A stretch of DNA of 64,000 bases from Thioploca sp. (GCA_012032555.1 JAAUSR010000020.1:1-64000), one strand, 5' to 3'. Positions 47,401-57,283 are shown, numbered from the stretch's first letter. Translations and numbers: made by a program. Notes: generated by a model not told the origin, from the letters alone.

Positions 47401-49648
47401 TGCTAAAAAACAAGTAGTCGTCGCTGGTCAAGAAATTAAGCTAGATCAAGTAGGACAACTCTTTTTTCAACCCGCTAATCATTTTGTTGGCACAGCGCAT
47501 TTTACTTATACAGCTACAGATAATTTAGGTGCCATCAGTCATTCCGCTTCAGTGATGATACCGGTTGAAGCACCGGTCAATTATCCTCCACTGGCTCATA
47601 ACGACACAGTAAATACTCATCCGGAGACATCCGTGACGATTCCTATTTTGTCAAATGATAACGATCCCGAAGGTCATCTCGATGTTGACAGTATCATAAT
47701 TATTGAGCCACCGCCTAATGGTAAACTGGAAATCAACTCAGATAAAACGGTGACTTATACTCCGAATCCCGATTTCACGACCGGTATTGATATTTTTAGT
47801 TACCAAGTTTGTGATACGGATACGCCATCACAATGTGCTCAAGCGACGGTGAGTGTCACGGTATCGATGCCTGCTAACTGGCCGCCAGTGGCTGATAATA
47901 AGACCGCTTCAACGCCTAATGATACTTCAGTACGATTACCACCTTTATCGGCAACAAATACAGATGGTTCAATCGTTTCTTATATCATCACTACTTTACC
48001 ATTAGCTACTCAAGGGAGTTTATATTTAGGTGATCCCCAAACCACTGCACAATTCATTGGGTTAGCGCAAGAACTCAATCCCAACGAAGCCGAGAATCTG
48101 TTTTTTCAACCCCATCCCAATACCGTTGGCGAAGTGACTTTTAATTACCTCGCTACTGATGATAAAGGCAGAACTAGTACCACAGCAACCGTAACTATCT
48201 CAGTGACCCCCCCGACTATTATTGATAAGATACCAGCAGTGACCTATCAACCACCCACCACTATCATAGCGGATGCGCAATTTTTCGGGAAAATCCGCAG
48301 TGGTGGCGGTAAGGTAGGAAAACGGCTTAGTGTTGATGCGCCAGAATTCATCCAAATTACCGGCACTATCCAACCCAGTTCTAAGCATATTAGAGAACGC
48401 GCTGATATTCGCGTGATTTATGACTGGAAATCCGACTCGGATAACCAATCCTTAACTGTCCCGATCACGCTCGCTTCCCAGCAAACATTAACAACACCAA
48501 TGGAATTTAGCTTATTTGAGGGTTATTTAATCGGCTTAGCCGGTCAATTTGAAATTCGTTTAGGTTATCAACTGAATAATGGCAGCTTTCTCTCTGCTCC
48601 CATCCTGAGTTTAACAGTCAAACCCAATCACTCCCCAACGGATATCAATTTGTCTCACCATACGGTGTTGGAATATAGCCCAATCGGTACCCTCATTGGC
48701 TCGTTCACCACAACTGACTCAGATAATCAGGAGCAATTTCGTTATAGTTTAATTGATAATCCAGGTAGTTACTTTAAAGTGGTTGGTGAAGAACTTCAAG
48801 TTAATTATTCATTGCCCAGCCAAGAAGATCATCTGGCTTATTCCATCACGGTACGTAGTGTAGATCGGAGTGGTAGCACTATAGATAAATCTTTTTTAAT
48901 TCAAGTCCTCAAGACCAAAACTCAACCGCAAGAAATTTACTTAACTAAAAACACCGTCTTAGAAAATAGCCCCGGTGGGACAGTGATTGGTCGATTATGG
49001 AGCCTGGATTCGCAACCAAGCCACTATTCTTATGAACTGCTTGATGACGCTCAAGGTCAATTTACTTTAGATGGTGATCGACTACAGGTTGCCTCAGCAG
49101 CGACTTTGGATTTTGAAACTCAACCGACCTATAAAATTACGGTACGTAGTTGGAAAACCGAGGAGCCTCAATGGCATTTAGAAAAGACCTTTACCATTGA
49201 TTTAATCAACCAAATTGATGTGACTGTATTAACAGAACTCTCAAATAACCAGCGGGATCAGTTACTTTCAGCCGCTAACTTGACCGGACAACATGAGGTT
49301 GAAATCTCCATCCAACTTTTACCCGATCTAACCCATCAAGGTAAATCAGCTGAATTCATGAAAGTTATGTTTTGGCAACCCTCGGCAGGTAGCGAAATTT
49401 TCATGTATCGACCGGAAGGAACACAGTGGGTACCTTGGCGTGGTGATTTAGCAGAGCTATTGACCGGTCAAGTTCTCACACTTCAAAGCCAACATGAAAT
49501 GACACTGGTGATCAAACCACCATTTGACTGGAACCCAGGCGGAATTAATCTCGTGGTTGGTTATCAATTACCCACTACTAGAGAGATCTTCTATGCTGCG
49601 GTCCCTTGGCACTCGACTTTAGTTAGATTAGTACCAAGCAACCATTAG
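44453..49648 (+). CDS. Giant secreted surface protein: C-type lectin, ASH-like repeats, cadherin-like domains
   Basis: This 1731-residue protein has a delayed N-terminal hydrophobic segment (about 45-62). A C-type lectin-like domain follows (about 65-195: GHYYEAF, AHLVTINDSAEQTFIQNLI, WIGGKQ, YEWMGQLPSETLGGYIVEYE), then five ASPM/SPD-2/Hydin-like repeats of about 120 residues (about 200-830). These share DNTDFG, ISKTFTI, NTG, LSGTPLVAL and SCTVSIANSDSDENPYDF. Then come Big/cadherin-like modules (VANDDSASTLPNTS, THPETSVTIPILSNDNDPEG) and two cadherin-like repeats near 1400-1560 (TVLEYSPIGTLIGSF, TVLENSPGGTVIGRL). It is likely an adhesin, exported and calcium- or glycan-binding. There is no LPXTG, autotransporter barrel or obvious type I signal that I can name. 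Confidence 0.82.
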   Translation: MKCRVKSRVKKIMSFFVRFNQDRLRIDGSTDHQLKCLFNWDKIWLNALGLLVISVSVSATPTFRPDNGHYYEAFTSSYTFEQAVSQTSTLTHCSMTAHLVTINDSAEQTFIQNLIDNIIPSDPWYILWIGGKQDPPGIKQWITNETWLYSNFQSNHPMPNHYGISIGGSGYSYEWMGQLPSETLGGYIVEYEGTPTPEIQLKGGIPATEIADGNTSPVTTNDTDFGNVIIGSSVSKTFTIENSGIDSLALTGLSSIVALIGTCTGFNVTTQPLSSCVAPNDFITFTIQYQPIATGTDSCTVSIANNDSNENPYDFNIQGTGVTPPEIDVQGNSISIADGDTIPDITDNTDFGTAGMSISNTFTITNTGETDLNLSGMPLVALTGADCTTFSVTTQPTTPVTALGGTTNFTIEYHPTSVAGDTHSCTVSLANDDNDENPYDFNIVGTTLILGNLSEINVEGNSTSITAGDSTPDTTDNTDFGSTPIGVPVSKTFTITNIGITVLGLSGTPIVALIGTNCETYRVTTQPPITTVNPQTSTTFTIEYNPLTVGTHSCTVSIANSDSDENPYDFKIQGMTRMILAEMDIQGHDTSITDGDTSPNIVDNTDFGSTLVNTSISKTFMIANTGEADLNLSGMPLIALTGTGCTTFSVITSPTTPVIAANGVTTFTIEYNPLAVGTHFCTVSIANSDSDENPYDFSIQGTSIIPPVALPEIDVQSNGVSITAGDTKPITADNTNFGSTLIGTPISKTFTIINTGGANLNLSGTPLVALIGTDCTAFSVTTLPTTPIAATNGTTSFTIQYNSLTVDTHTCTVSIANDDSNENPYDFNILSKTALVANDDSASTLPNTSIMIAVLSNDSISKGDLNLPSLKVTTPPLNGTVMVNPDSTITYLPKPNTIENTDSFIYQLCDGDNPPQCATATVIITISTQSPPVAANLSAPLTLNNAIVQLPPLAAQDSDGTITMYTIITLPLLTQGILYLNDPAKKQVVVAGQEIKLDQVGQLFFQPANHFVGTAHFTYTATDNLGAISHSASVMIPVEAPVNYPPLAHNDTVNTHPETSVTIPILSNDNDPEGHLDVDSIIIIEPPPNGKLEINSDKTVTYTPNPDFTTGIDIFSYQVCDTDTPSQCAQATVSVTVSMPANWPPVADNKTASTPNDTSVRLPPLSATNTDGSIVSYIITTLPLATQGSLYLGDPQTTAQFIGLAQELNPNEAENLFFQPHPNTVGEVTFNYLATDDKGRTSTTATVTISVTPPTIIDKIPAVTYQPPTTIIADAQFFGKIRSGGGKVGKRLSVDAPEFIQITGTIQPSSKHIRERADIRVIYDWKSDSDNQSLTVPITLASQQTLTTPMEFSLFEGYLIGLAGQFEIRLGYQLNNGSFLSAPILSLTVKPNHSPTDINLSHHTVLEYSPIGTLIGSFTTTDSDNQEQFRYSLIDNPGSYFKVVGEELQVNYSLPSQEDHLAYSITVRSVDRSGSTIDKSFLIQVLKTKTQPQEIYLTKNTVLENSPGGTVIGRLWSLDSQPSHYSYELLDDAQGQFTLDGDRLQVASAATLDFETQPTYKITVRSWKTEEPQWHLEKTFTIDLINQIDVTVLTELSNNQRDQLLSAANLTGQHEVEISIQLLPDLTHQGKSAEFMKVMFWQPSAGSEIFMYRPEGTQWVPWRGDLAELLTGQVLTLQSQHEMTLVIKPPFDWNPGGINLVVGYQLPTTREIFYAAVPWHSTLVRLVPSNH
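45055..46940 (+). repeat. Five tandem copies of an approximately 370-bp coding repeat
   Basis: Inside the surface-protein gene, successive units start near 45055, 45425, 45815, 46190 and 46580. They share DNA blocks encoding DNTDFG and DENPYDF (for example GATGAAAATCCCTATGATTT). The similarity is uneven; neighbouring units match best in the second half. Such repeats can recombine to change the length of the protein. Confidence 0.75.
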
Positions 49649-49735
49649 CCAGTGTAGGGTAGAACAAAGTGTATCAGTTGGATTGACTGTGTAGAAAGTA
49701 AGCAAGCTTGGTACTTACCCATTAAAACTAAGCTT

Positions 49736-51076
49736 TTAAGATGATACTTTGAAATACGTTTGAGTTAATTTAAATACTACCGGGCTAAGTAATAATAAGG
49801 CAATTAAATTAGGGATTGCCATCAACGCATTGAGTGTATCTGCTACTAGCCAAACAAAATTAAGTTCTGCAGTTGCGCCTAAAGGTATCACGATGACCCA
49901 GAGAAGTCGAAACCAAATAACCGATTTGATTCCGAATAAATATTGTACACATCTTTCACCATAGACGCTCCAACCTAATAAAGTGGTAAAAGCAAATACT
50001 ATCAACCCGAAGGTAACAACATAACTACCAAAATGAGGCAAACTTTGTTCAAATGCTAGATTGGATAATTTAGCACCGGTTTCTCCACTGGTCCAAGCGC
50101 CGGATACAATAATGACTAAGCCAGTAATGCTACAAACAATAATAGTATCGATGAACGTTTCCAGCATGGCAATCACACCTTGTTGAACCGGGTTGTGGGT
50201 GCGAGCCGAAGCATGTGCAATGGGCGCACTGCCTAACCCGGCTTCATTAGAAAATATTCCGCGAGCCACACCAAAACGGATGGCTGCCCAGACCGCAGCA
50301 CCAGCAAAACCACCACTCGCCGCTACCGGTGTAAACGCATAAGTAAAGATAAGATTAAACGCATGAGGAAGCTGTTCGATATGATTGGCTAGTACCACTA
50401 ATCCACCAATCACGTAAGTGATAGCCATAAATGGAACCAGTTTACCCGCCACTTCAGCGATCCAACGGATACCGCCAATGATAACCAATCCAACTAATAT
50501 CGCGAGTATTATCCCCGTTACCCAAAATGGGACGTTGAATGAACTTTGCAATACATGCGCTACTGAATTAGCTTGAACGGTATTGCCAATTCCAAAACCA
50601 GCTATCATGCCGAATATCGCAAAAGTAGTTGCTAACCAAGCCCAATGACTTTTTAACCCATTTTTAATGTAATACATCGGCCCACCAATATGGTTACCAG
50701 TTTCATCTGTTTCACGGTAATGAACCGCACAAACAGCTTCAGCATATTTAGTAGCCATACCAACTAAAGCCGTACACCACATCCAAAATAATGCGCCAGG
50801 ACCACCTAAAAAAATGGCGGTAGCAACACCAGCAATATTGCCAGTCCCAATGGTGGCAGAAAGCGAAGTCATCAGCGCATTAAAAGGGGTAATATCTCCG
50901 GTACCCGTACCAACACGACCCCGCCACAACATCTGAAAACCATAAAATAATCGTCGCAGTGGCATCAACTTTAAGCCGAGCATGAGGTAAACGCCAGTTC
51001 CTAAAATCAGGATTAACATCGGCGTTCCCCAGACGATACCATTGAGACGGTTGAAAAAGTTTGTCATTAATTCCAT
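49736..51076 (-). CDS. Alanine/glycine:cation symporter (AGCS family)
   Basis: This 446-residue protein has about eleven membrane segments. AGCS landmarks: FNALMTSLSATIGTGNIAGVATAIFLGGPGA near residues 65-95, ALVGMATKYAEAVCAVHYRE, GPMYYIKNGL and FSNEAGLGSAPIAHA in the middle. The family imports alanine or glycine with Na+ across the inner membrane. The length is typical. It lies 44 bp downstream of the membrane glycosyltransferase gene on the same strand and could share its transcript. Confidence 0.92.
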   Translation of the reverse strand: MELMTNFFNRLNGIVWGTPMLILILGTGVYLMLGLKLMPLRRLFYGFQMLWRGRVGTGTGDITPFNALMTSLSATIGTGNIAGVATAIFLGGPGALFWMWCTALVGMATKYAEAVCAVHYRETDETGNHIGGPMYYIKNGLKSHWAWLATTFAIFGMIAGFGIGNTVQANSVAHVLQSSFNVPFWVTGIILAILVGLVIIGGIRWIAEVAGKLVPFMAITYVIGGLVVLANHIEQLPHAFNLIFTYAFTPVAASGGFAGAAVWAAIRFGVARGIFSNEAGLGSAPIAHASARTHNPVQQGVIAMLETFIDTIIVCSITGLVIIVSGAWTSGETGAKLSNLAFEQSLPHFGSYVVTFGLIVFAFTTLLGWSVYGERCVQYLFGIKSVIWFRLLWVIVIPLGATAELNFVWLVADTLNALMAIPNLIALLLLSPVVFKLTQTYFKVSS

Positions 51077-51120
51077 GTTAACTACTCCAAAATAAACCGT
51101 TTAATCTATACCGTTAGATT

Positions 51121-52680
51121 CTACTGACGTTTTAATACCGCTAAATTTTGTTGCGGATCATTGACTATCAAGTGAAAATTTTGGTTAACCAGCGGGTATT
51201 TTTCTATTCTGTTAATAAGAAATACCCAATCAATAATGTATTCAATTCGTTGAGAATCAATGTTTTTATTAACAAGGTATTGAGCTAATTTATCCCCTCC
51301 TTGTTGACGTGCGATGAGTGCCTCGGGATTAACTTTGCCATCTAAATTAATGGTACGGTCGTGAAAGTAGCCCAAGTAACCGGTTTGAGTAGAAGCTATC
51401 CATTCGGCTTCGCTAACATGCTGATTAACCCAATTAACTAATTGAAAATGTTTGTTATAAGACTTTATGTGAAGGTATCCAGTCACCCCAATCATAGTTA
51501 ATATGAATAAAATACTTATTCCATAGCGTATTGGTCGCCAAGGTACCTTTAACCAAGCCCAAACTACCACAATAGCCCACAATAAAGCTAAAAAAGGTGA
51601 AATTGGAAAGAGATAACGTTCCAGAAAAAAATACGCACCAAAATATAAACCATAAAAGCCACAAAGTCCTAGCAAATATAAACCAACTAATACGAACAAT
51701 TGACGCTCAGTAGGTGAGTGTAACCGAAGCCACAACTGCCACAACCCAATAGCTATAGCTATTAATAAAATAGTACTGGGGAGAATAATCAGTAGCTGTC
51801 TTTGTAAAGAATTGGGGAGAGGAAACATAAAAAAGTATTCGATTAATACTGAAGGTAAGAGAGATAAATTTTCACCGAACTGAACATTTAAAGATTCTGA
51901 TTGACCGCTGATAGGCATAATTGCGCCAAAATTGACTTTATTGTAAATAATCCAAGGTAACGCAATGAGTACCGCAGTCATTCCTATAACATTGACTTGA
52001 ATAAAACGTTGCCACAATTCATGGCGTTGCCAAGTTTCTAGGAATAACTGCATTAAACAAACCGCTAAAATAAGGAAAACCGCATCATTGCGTATCCAGA
52101 AGGTGATTCCTAACAAAAACCCGACTAGTACCGCGTCACGAAGTGACCACTTTCGCGTTAGTGTGACTACTAATAGCACAATGCCCAGTACAGCTAGTAC
52201 ATATAATCCGGTTTCCAAACCATTGTTAGTATGTTTTAGCGTGACTGGGCTGGCATACCACATAGCGATAGCTAAAGCGACAATGTAATGTTTAGCAGGG
52301 TTAGAAGATAACACACGTATGCCGATTTGCCAGAGCAAAACAGCAGCTAGAGCAGCAATTATAAATTGTATAAGAATAATTCCTAACACACCTTGTACTT
52401 TATCACCACCCACTAACCAATATACGCCAGACCACAAGAAGGTAGTTAAGGGTTGAACCCCATTGGTAGGAATAGTCCCATTAGAGGTAGTCATTCCTAG
52501 GCCCAAAGCTATATTTCGAGCAACTGTCATCATCAGATAACCATCTTCTGAAATCGATTGCAGCATACTCTCCTCATTTCCTAAAGGCACAAGACGCACT
52601 ACTACACCGTAACTGATAAGTAATGTAATCAATATAATAAAGTAGCGATTTTGAATAGATGACATAATGTGTTGTCCCAC
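51121..52680 (-). CDS. Polytopic membrane glycosyltransferase-like protein (GT39/ArnT-like fold)
   Basis: This protein of up to 519 residues (514 from the second Met) has an N-terminal membrane helix followed by a loop with SEDGYLMMTVARNIALGLGMTTSNG. That acidic first periplasmic loop is the pattern seen in GT-C enzymes such as protein O-mannosyltransferases and ArnT. About ten further helices and a soluble C-terminal part (about 415-519) follow. GT-C enzymes use lipid-linked sugars on the periplasmic side. No specific substrate can be read. It lies 53 bp from lptD on the same strand. Confidence 0.7.
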   Translation of the reverse strand: MGQHIMSSIQNRYFIILITLLISYGVVVRLVPLGNEESMLQSISEDGYLMMTVARNIALGLGMTTSNGTIPTNGVQPLTTFLWSGVYWLVGGDKVQGVLGIILIQFIIAALAAVLLWQIGIRVLSSNPAKHYIVALAIAMWYASPVTLKHTNNGLETGLYVLAVLGIVLLVVTLTRKWSLRDAVLVGFLLGITFWIRNDAVFLILAVCLMQLFLETWQRHELWQRFIQVNVIGMTAVLIALPWIIYNKVNFGAIMPISGQSESLNVQFGENLSLLPSVLIEYFFMFPLPNSLQRQLLIILPSTILLIAIAIGLWQLWLRLHSPTERQLFVLVGLYLLGLCGFYGLYFGAYFFLERYLFPISPFLALLWAIVVVWAWLKVPWRPIRYGISILFILTMIGVTGYLHIKSYNKHFQLVNWVNQHVSEAEWIASTQTGYLGYFHDRTINLDGKVNPEALIARQQGGDKLAQYLVNKNIDSQRIEYIIDWVFLINRIEKYPLVNQNFHLIVNDPQQNLAVLKRQ

Positions 52681-52733
52681 CGCTATAAAAAAAGAAAAAT
52701 TAGTTATCTCGCTAATGAAATCCTATAGTTCGA

Positions 52734-54944
52734 TTACCATTGATCGTGGTAACCAGGAATCCGTTGTTCTAAAAATGAATCGGCTTTTTTACCAACCCCG
52801 CCAAGCCCAGTCAGTTGTAATTGTAGAAAAAACCCGTTGAGATAACTGCTACCATCCACGTTATTGAGATAACGTCGAGTAATTCCACGGATCGCCCAAC
52901 AACAACTATGATACTCTACCCCCATAAAGGTTTCTAAGGTTTTTTCATGAGGTAAAGAATAATTCCAACGTCCGAGTAAATTCCAACGTGGTCCAAATGA
53001 CCAGTGAAAGGACATATCAGTTTGTTCTAATAAATTGTCACGAAATCGATAGGATAAATTAAAAATATTTTCTAACGCAGGATGATAGCGAAGCCGAAAT
53101 AAGGTTTGTTCAGTATTATCTTGGTGTGGATTCCAACGAAGAGTCGATGAAGCACTAAGACCTTTGGCCAGTTGTGTGGCTAATTCCATAATAATACTTG
53201 AGGTACTGTCCGTTTCGATAGGTTGATCGGGTAAAGTAACCCGCCTATCGCGAAAATAATAAATTTGTCCTATACTGGCACGGACTGTTTCTATACCAGT
53301 ACCGCTGTTTAACAATCTTGAAGTGAGACCTAAAGTCACTTGATGTCCATCATCGACTCGATCCGGACCGCTGAACTGATCTTCACGGAAAAATTGTCCA
53401 AAAGAAGGATCATAACGATCCGTGTCAAAAATGGGAATGTCACTTTGATCTTCATAGGGTGTATAGCGGTAAAAAAGACGCGGTTCTAAAGTCTGCAAAA
53501 ATGGGTTATTTAACCAATCGATTTCCCGTTCAAAAAATAATCCCATATCGTTACTGAAAGTTGCTAGCCAGCGCTGATGAGTATGATTTGCTGCTACAGC
53601 GGTATTATCTAAATCGTAAAAAGTGTAGCGTAACGAAACTTGTGGGATAACAAAACTACTGGATGTACGCCGAGGCCAATTCAAAATCGATTTAATATCT
53701 AACCGATTGCCAATTGGACCGGCGATCACACTGGTATCTCGATCAAACCGAACGATTTCCCCTTGGAAGTTCAAATTCAGTTGGCGATTTTTTTCTGGCA
53801 AGATGGTTTTGAAAACCAGTTGCGGTAACCGTTCATAAGGCCGTGCGGCTGGATTAGATTCTAAAGTTTGAAAAGCTTGTAGCCTGGCTTTGCCAAGCCA
53901 ACCCTGACCAAGATAAGCTAAGTCTCCACGTCGTTCCAAATGAGTAATACTCGCGACACTAATATTATTACCTAATTCTTCAAAGTAACGTTGGTCAGAA
54001 ACATAATTAAAATTAATATCGGTTAACCAATTCTGCGTCAAGGGACCATTATGTTGAAAAGCCAATGAACTCCGTTGAGCACCGAATGCTTTATCATGAG
54101 GGAGATATTCTAGTTCAAGCTGACCGCCGGCTAATGGTGTTAAATAACGTAACTCCGTTTTTAATAACAGTCCGCGTCGTGACATGAGGCGTGGTGTCAG
54201 TGTGGCGTCATAATGAGGCGCTAAATTAAAGTAATAAGGAAGACTGATTTCAGTACCAGTTTCATCAGAACTACCTAAATTCGGCGGTAGGAATCCAGAT
54301 TTGCGGTTATCATTGAGTGGAAACCAAAGATAAGGAAAATAAAATACCGGAACATTTAACAAGCGGATAACAACATCATGAGCAATTCCCTCAGCCGTGC
54401 TATTATCTAAATTCATCTGACTGGCATCTAATCGCCAAATTTCTTTATCTGGGTCGCAAGTCGTATAGCTGGCTTGTTCTAGCGAAATTCTGGCTTGAGA
54501 TTCTCTGATCAATTTATTCGCTTGCCCTCGAGCACGTTGATTAAATAACCAATAGGAAACATTCTCCATTTCGCCTTGGTGGTTGGAATGTAATTTTATC
54601 TGGGAACCACTGATAACAAAATAGGGATCCCAAAAAGTGAAGGTATTATCCGCATTGAGCGTATCTTGATGACGATCATAAATAACGGCCGGTGTTTTGA
54701 GAATCTGATCGGCTCTTTGCACTAACACCTCACCACTTAAAATAGACAAACCTAATTTTTCTTTTACTACCGCATGGTTAGCAAATAACCGAATGGATTC
54801 GCCAGCAAGCGGTGGCAACTGTGGCGGCTGTGGAGCTACTTCGTTCAAAGGTTGACATAAGTTCCAATTCGCTTGAACATAAGCTAACCCGCCATAACTT
54901 AAAATGACTAATAAACCTGTCATTATTTTTTTATGATATTGCAC
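52734..54944 (-). CDS. lptD: LPS-assembly protein LptD
   Basis: This 736-residue outer-membrane protein has a signal sequence (about 1-26), then an OstA-like periplasmic domain (about 45-200, with AVVKEKLGLSILSGEVLVQRAD and YTTCDPDKEIWRLDASQMNLD). A 26-strand-type barrel fills the rest. Cysteines occur near the N terminus (NLC at about 31) and as a pair near the C terminus (HSCCWAIRG), the positions that form the inter-domain disulfides in LptD. It inserts LPS into the outer leaflet with LptE. It is divergent from purC with a 94-bp gap. Confidence 0.93.
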   Translation of the reverse strand: MQYHKKIMTGLLVILSYGGLAYVQANWNLCQPLNEVAPQPPQLPPLAGESIRLFANHAVVKEKLGLSILSGEVLVQRADQILKTPAVIYDRHQDTLNADNTFTFWDPYFVISGSQIKLHSNHQGEMENVSYWLFNQRARGQANKLIRESQARISLEQASYTTCDPDKEIWRLDASQMNLDNSTAEGIAHDVVIRLLNVPVFYFPYLWFPLNDNRKSGFLPPNLGSSDETGTEISLPYYFNLAPHYDATLTPRLMSRRGLLLKTELRYLTPLAGGQLELEYLPHDKAFGAQRSSLAFQHNGPLTQNWLTDINFNYVSDQRYFEELGNNISVASITHLERRGDLAYLGQGWLGKARLQAFQTLESNPAARPYERLPQLVFKTILPEKNRQLNLNFQGEIVRFDRDTSVIAGPIGNRLDIKSILNWPRRTSSSFVIPQVSLRYTFYDLDNTAVAANHTHQRWLATFSNDMGLFFEREIDWLNNPFLQTLEPRLFYRYTPYEDQSDIPIFDTDRYDPSFGQFFREDQFSGPDRVDDGHQVTLGLTSRLLNSGTGIETVRASIGQIYYFRDRRVTLPDQPIETDSTSSIIMELATQLAKGLSASSTLRWNPHQDNTEQTLFRLRYHPALENIFNLSYRFRDNLLEQTDMSFHWSFGPRWNLLGRWNYSLPHEKTLETFMGVEYHSCCWAIRGITRRYLNNVDGSSYLNGFFLQLQLTGLGGVGKKADSFLEQRIPGYHDQW

Positions 54945-55038
54945 CGGTAATCTACTTTATTTAGCTAGCTAAAGCACGGTAAAATAACTTAGGATTAAGT
55001 AATCCGTTAAAATAAGCAAAGGATATATAATTAATTTC

Positions 55039-55918
55039 ATGTCAGCCCCTTTATTTGAATCTCAATTAGATAGCCTACCGCTGGTCCAGCGTGGAAAAGT
55101 ACGTGACATTTATGCGATAGATGATGAACATTTATTGATTGTGGCCACTGATAGGTTGTCGGCATTTGATGTCGTATTACCGACACCGATTCCTGATAAA
55201 GGTGTCATCTTGACCACATTGTCCAATTTTTGGTTTAATTTTACCCGTTCTTTGATACTTAATCATCTGACTAATTTCTCTTTAGCAGAAATATTAACTT
55301 ATAAAGAATATCAACAAGTAGTTGGGCGAGCAATTATCGTTAAAAAATATCGTCCTTTACCGATAGAGGCCATTGTGCGAGGTTATTTGGTTGGTTCTGC
55401 TTGGCAAGATTACCAACAAACGGGTTGTGTTTGTGGTATAACTTTACCCACTAGGTTACAATTTGCTGAACAATTACCCACACCCATTTATACCCCTTCT
55501 AGTAAAGCAGGATTAGGTCAGCATGACGAAAATATCGATTTTGCGAAAACGGGTACTTTAATTGGTGAAAACTTAGCGCAACAAATACGTGATATTAGTT
55601 TAAAAATCTATGCTCGTGCCCGCGATTATGCTGCAACGTGCGGTATTATTATTGCTGATACTAAATTCGAATTTGGTTTAGATACCCAACAGCAATTGGT
55701 ATTAATTGATGAATTATTGACCCCCGATTCCTCACGTTTTTGGCCGGTTGCTCAGTATCAAATTGGCAAAATCCGCCTAGTTTTGATAAACAATTTGTAC
55801 GAGATTATCTGGAATCGTTAAACTGGGACAAGAAGTCACGGCGCCGACTTTACCTACCGATATTATTAACCAAACCGTGGTCAAGTATCGAGAAGCACAA
55901 CAGTCGTTGGTAAAATAA
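55039..55918 (+). CDS. purC: SAICAR synthetase (purine synthesis), frame broken by two missing bases
   Basis: The first 245 or so residues are a clean SAICAR synthetase: GKVRDIYAIDDEHLLIVATDRLSAFDVVLP, IEAIVRGYLVGSAW and IIADTKFEFGLD. The frame then runs into RLVLINNLYEII and stops at 55821. Adding one A in the A4 at 55768-55771 and one base near 55839 restores the expected end: NPPSFDKQFVRDYLESLNWD, then APTLPTDIINQTVVKYREAQ and a stop at 55918. The repaired protein is about 293 residues, a normal length. It condenses CAIR with aspartate. Both breaks are missing bases and the gene is normally essential without purines, so a sequence error is the better explanation. Confidence 0.9.
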
Positions 55919-56061
55919 GCTAAAATTAATAGCTATTTTAATCGTGAACAGCTATTGTTTTGTTCTTTCATGATAACGGATAACTGACAAAGGTTTTAAC
56001 CCAACCCACAAAATAATAGGAGCGAATCGTAACTAAAATAAATTTAAGGAATCAAATCGTT

Positions 56062-56589
56062 ATGAAAATAAAGCCTTATCTGATTGTCTTGCTATTTAGC
56101 TTGTTTCTGGTATTAGTTGGTTGTGCTACTCAGCCCGCTTCTATTGAGGAACCCGTTGCTGTTCCACTCAGTCGTACTATACCATTTAATCCCTCTACTA
56201 ACCTGCGGAATTTAGCCAGTCAGGCGGCTTCTAAATACGGTATTGACCATCGACTATTTCATGCTTTGGTCAAACAGGAATCGGCTTGGAACCCTTATGC
56301 GATATCTCGCCGGGGTGCGAGAGGATTAACCCAAATTATGCCACTAACCGGATTAACACACTGTGGTTTACAAAGCCATGTTTTATTTGATCCTAAACTT
56401 AACTTGGAATGTGGAGCCTCGTATTTCAGTAAATTATTGCGGCGTTTTAAAAGTGTTCAACTGGCATTAGCTGCTTATAATAGTGGAGAAACTCGGGTTG
56501 CTCGATTGGGTCGTGTTCCACGTATTCGTGAAACCCAACGTTATGTTAATCGTATTATGTCAAATTGGAGAAAAAGTTTTTATTATTGA
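56062..56589 (+). CDS. Lipoprotein lytic transglycosylase (SLT domain)
   Basis: This 175-residue protein has a lipoprotein signal peptide with lipobox LVGC (Cys at about 21), then a short linker and an SLT domain. The catalytic Glu is in ALVKQESAWNPYAISRRGARGLTQIMP, and LALAAYNSGETRVARLG closes the motif set. It cleaves the peptidoglycan glycan strand with formation of anhydro-muropeptide. It is a compact member, with a single domain and no LysM. The gene lies alone downstream of purC. Confidence 0.92.
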   Translation: MKIKPYLIVLLFSLFLVLVGCATQPASIEEPVAVPLSRTIPFNPSTNLRNLASQAASKYGIDHRLFHALVKQESAWNPYAISRRGARGLTQIMPLTGLTHCGLQSHVLFDPKLNLECGASYFSKLLRRFKSVQLALAAYNSGETRVARLGRVPRIRETQRYVNRIMSNWRKSFYY

Positions 56590-56941
56590 TAACAGGCTAT
56601 TAAAATAGCTCATTATTCTGAGTAACAAGATTACCTTGTTGGTAAAAAAGTAGCTCTATTTTTGCGAAGAGCGAAATAAATTTGCAAATTGCAATGCAAA
56701 ATGCGAAAGGTGTTGTTTTGCTTATTTTATTGAGCCTGAGTATTCATACTCCGGAACAAAAATGCAATGCGACCACCTTATTTTCAGATTGAGTATAAAG
56801 TGGTATATATATCGCATATCAAGTTGTCAATAAATCTTTAATCACGCTTGATACTATTATTCCCGATTTAGAATTTAAAAAGCGAAAACCAACCCCACAT
56901 AGCCCATTAAGTTTGATATTTGTTATGAGGATATCGTTATT
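56590..56941. other. Gene-free AT-rich stretch
   Basis: No gene seen. AACAAG and CTTGTT near 56618-56640 form a small hairpin followed by GGTAAAAAAG, a possible weak terminator for the transglycosylase gene. GAGGATATC before 56942 may be the ribosome-binding site of the next small gene. Confidence 0.45.
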
Positions 56942-57187
56942 ATGTCTTACTTTATTTTAAAACATTTAACCAATCGTGAACTACCAACAGAATGGGCTAA
57001 ACACCTTTCTGCAGAACAAACTTTTACGGTTATGATTGTTCCAGAACAGCCCGTTTTGCAACCGGTCATAGCTGAATCGGTGTCAGGACAGCCAGCAGCT
57101 ATTAATCATAGTCAAGATAGTCAATCTTCTCAAGGAGGATATACTTATTTACACCATTTAAAGGAGAATTTCTTTGATCCCAGTTAA
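56942..57187 (+). CDS. Small protein of unknown function
   Basis: This 81-residue protein is not recognised. The first 35 residues (MSYFILKHLTNRELPTEWAK, then HLSAEQTFTVMIVPE) look like a short beta-rich domain resembling the N-terminal part of some small antitoxins. The rest is low-complexity (SQDSQSSQGG) and ends KENFFDPS. Its start has GAGGATATC seven to eight bases upstream. No toxin-like frame follows on the same strand before the convergent ccmF gene, so a toxin-antitoxin role is unsupported. Confidence 0.45.
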   Translation: MSYFILKHLTNRELPTEWAKHLSAEQTFTVMIVPEQPVLQPVIAESVSGQPAAINHSQDSQSSQGGYTYLHHLKENFFDPS

Positions 57188-57283
57188 TAACAGGATAATC
57201 CCCCCACAAGGTAGTGAATATCAAAGACTTAATGGAAGAAAGAACACCATGTGGGGAACGAAGAAGTACTAAGTGAATACTTA

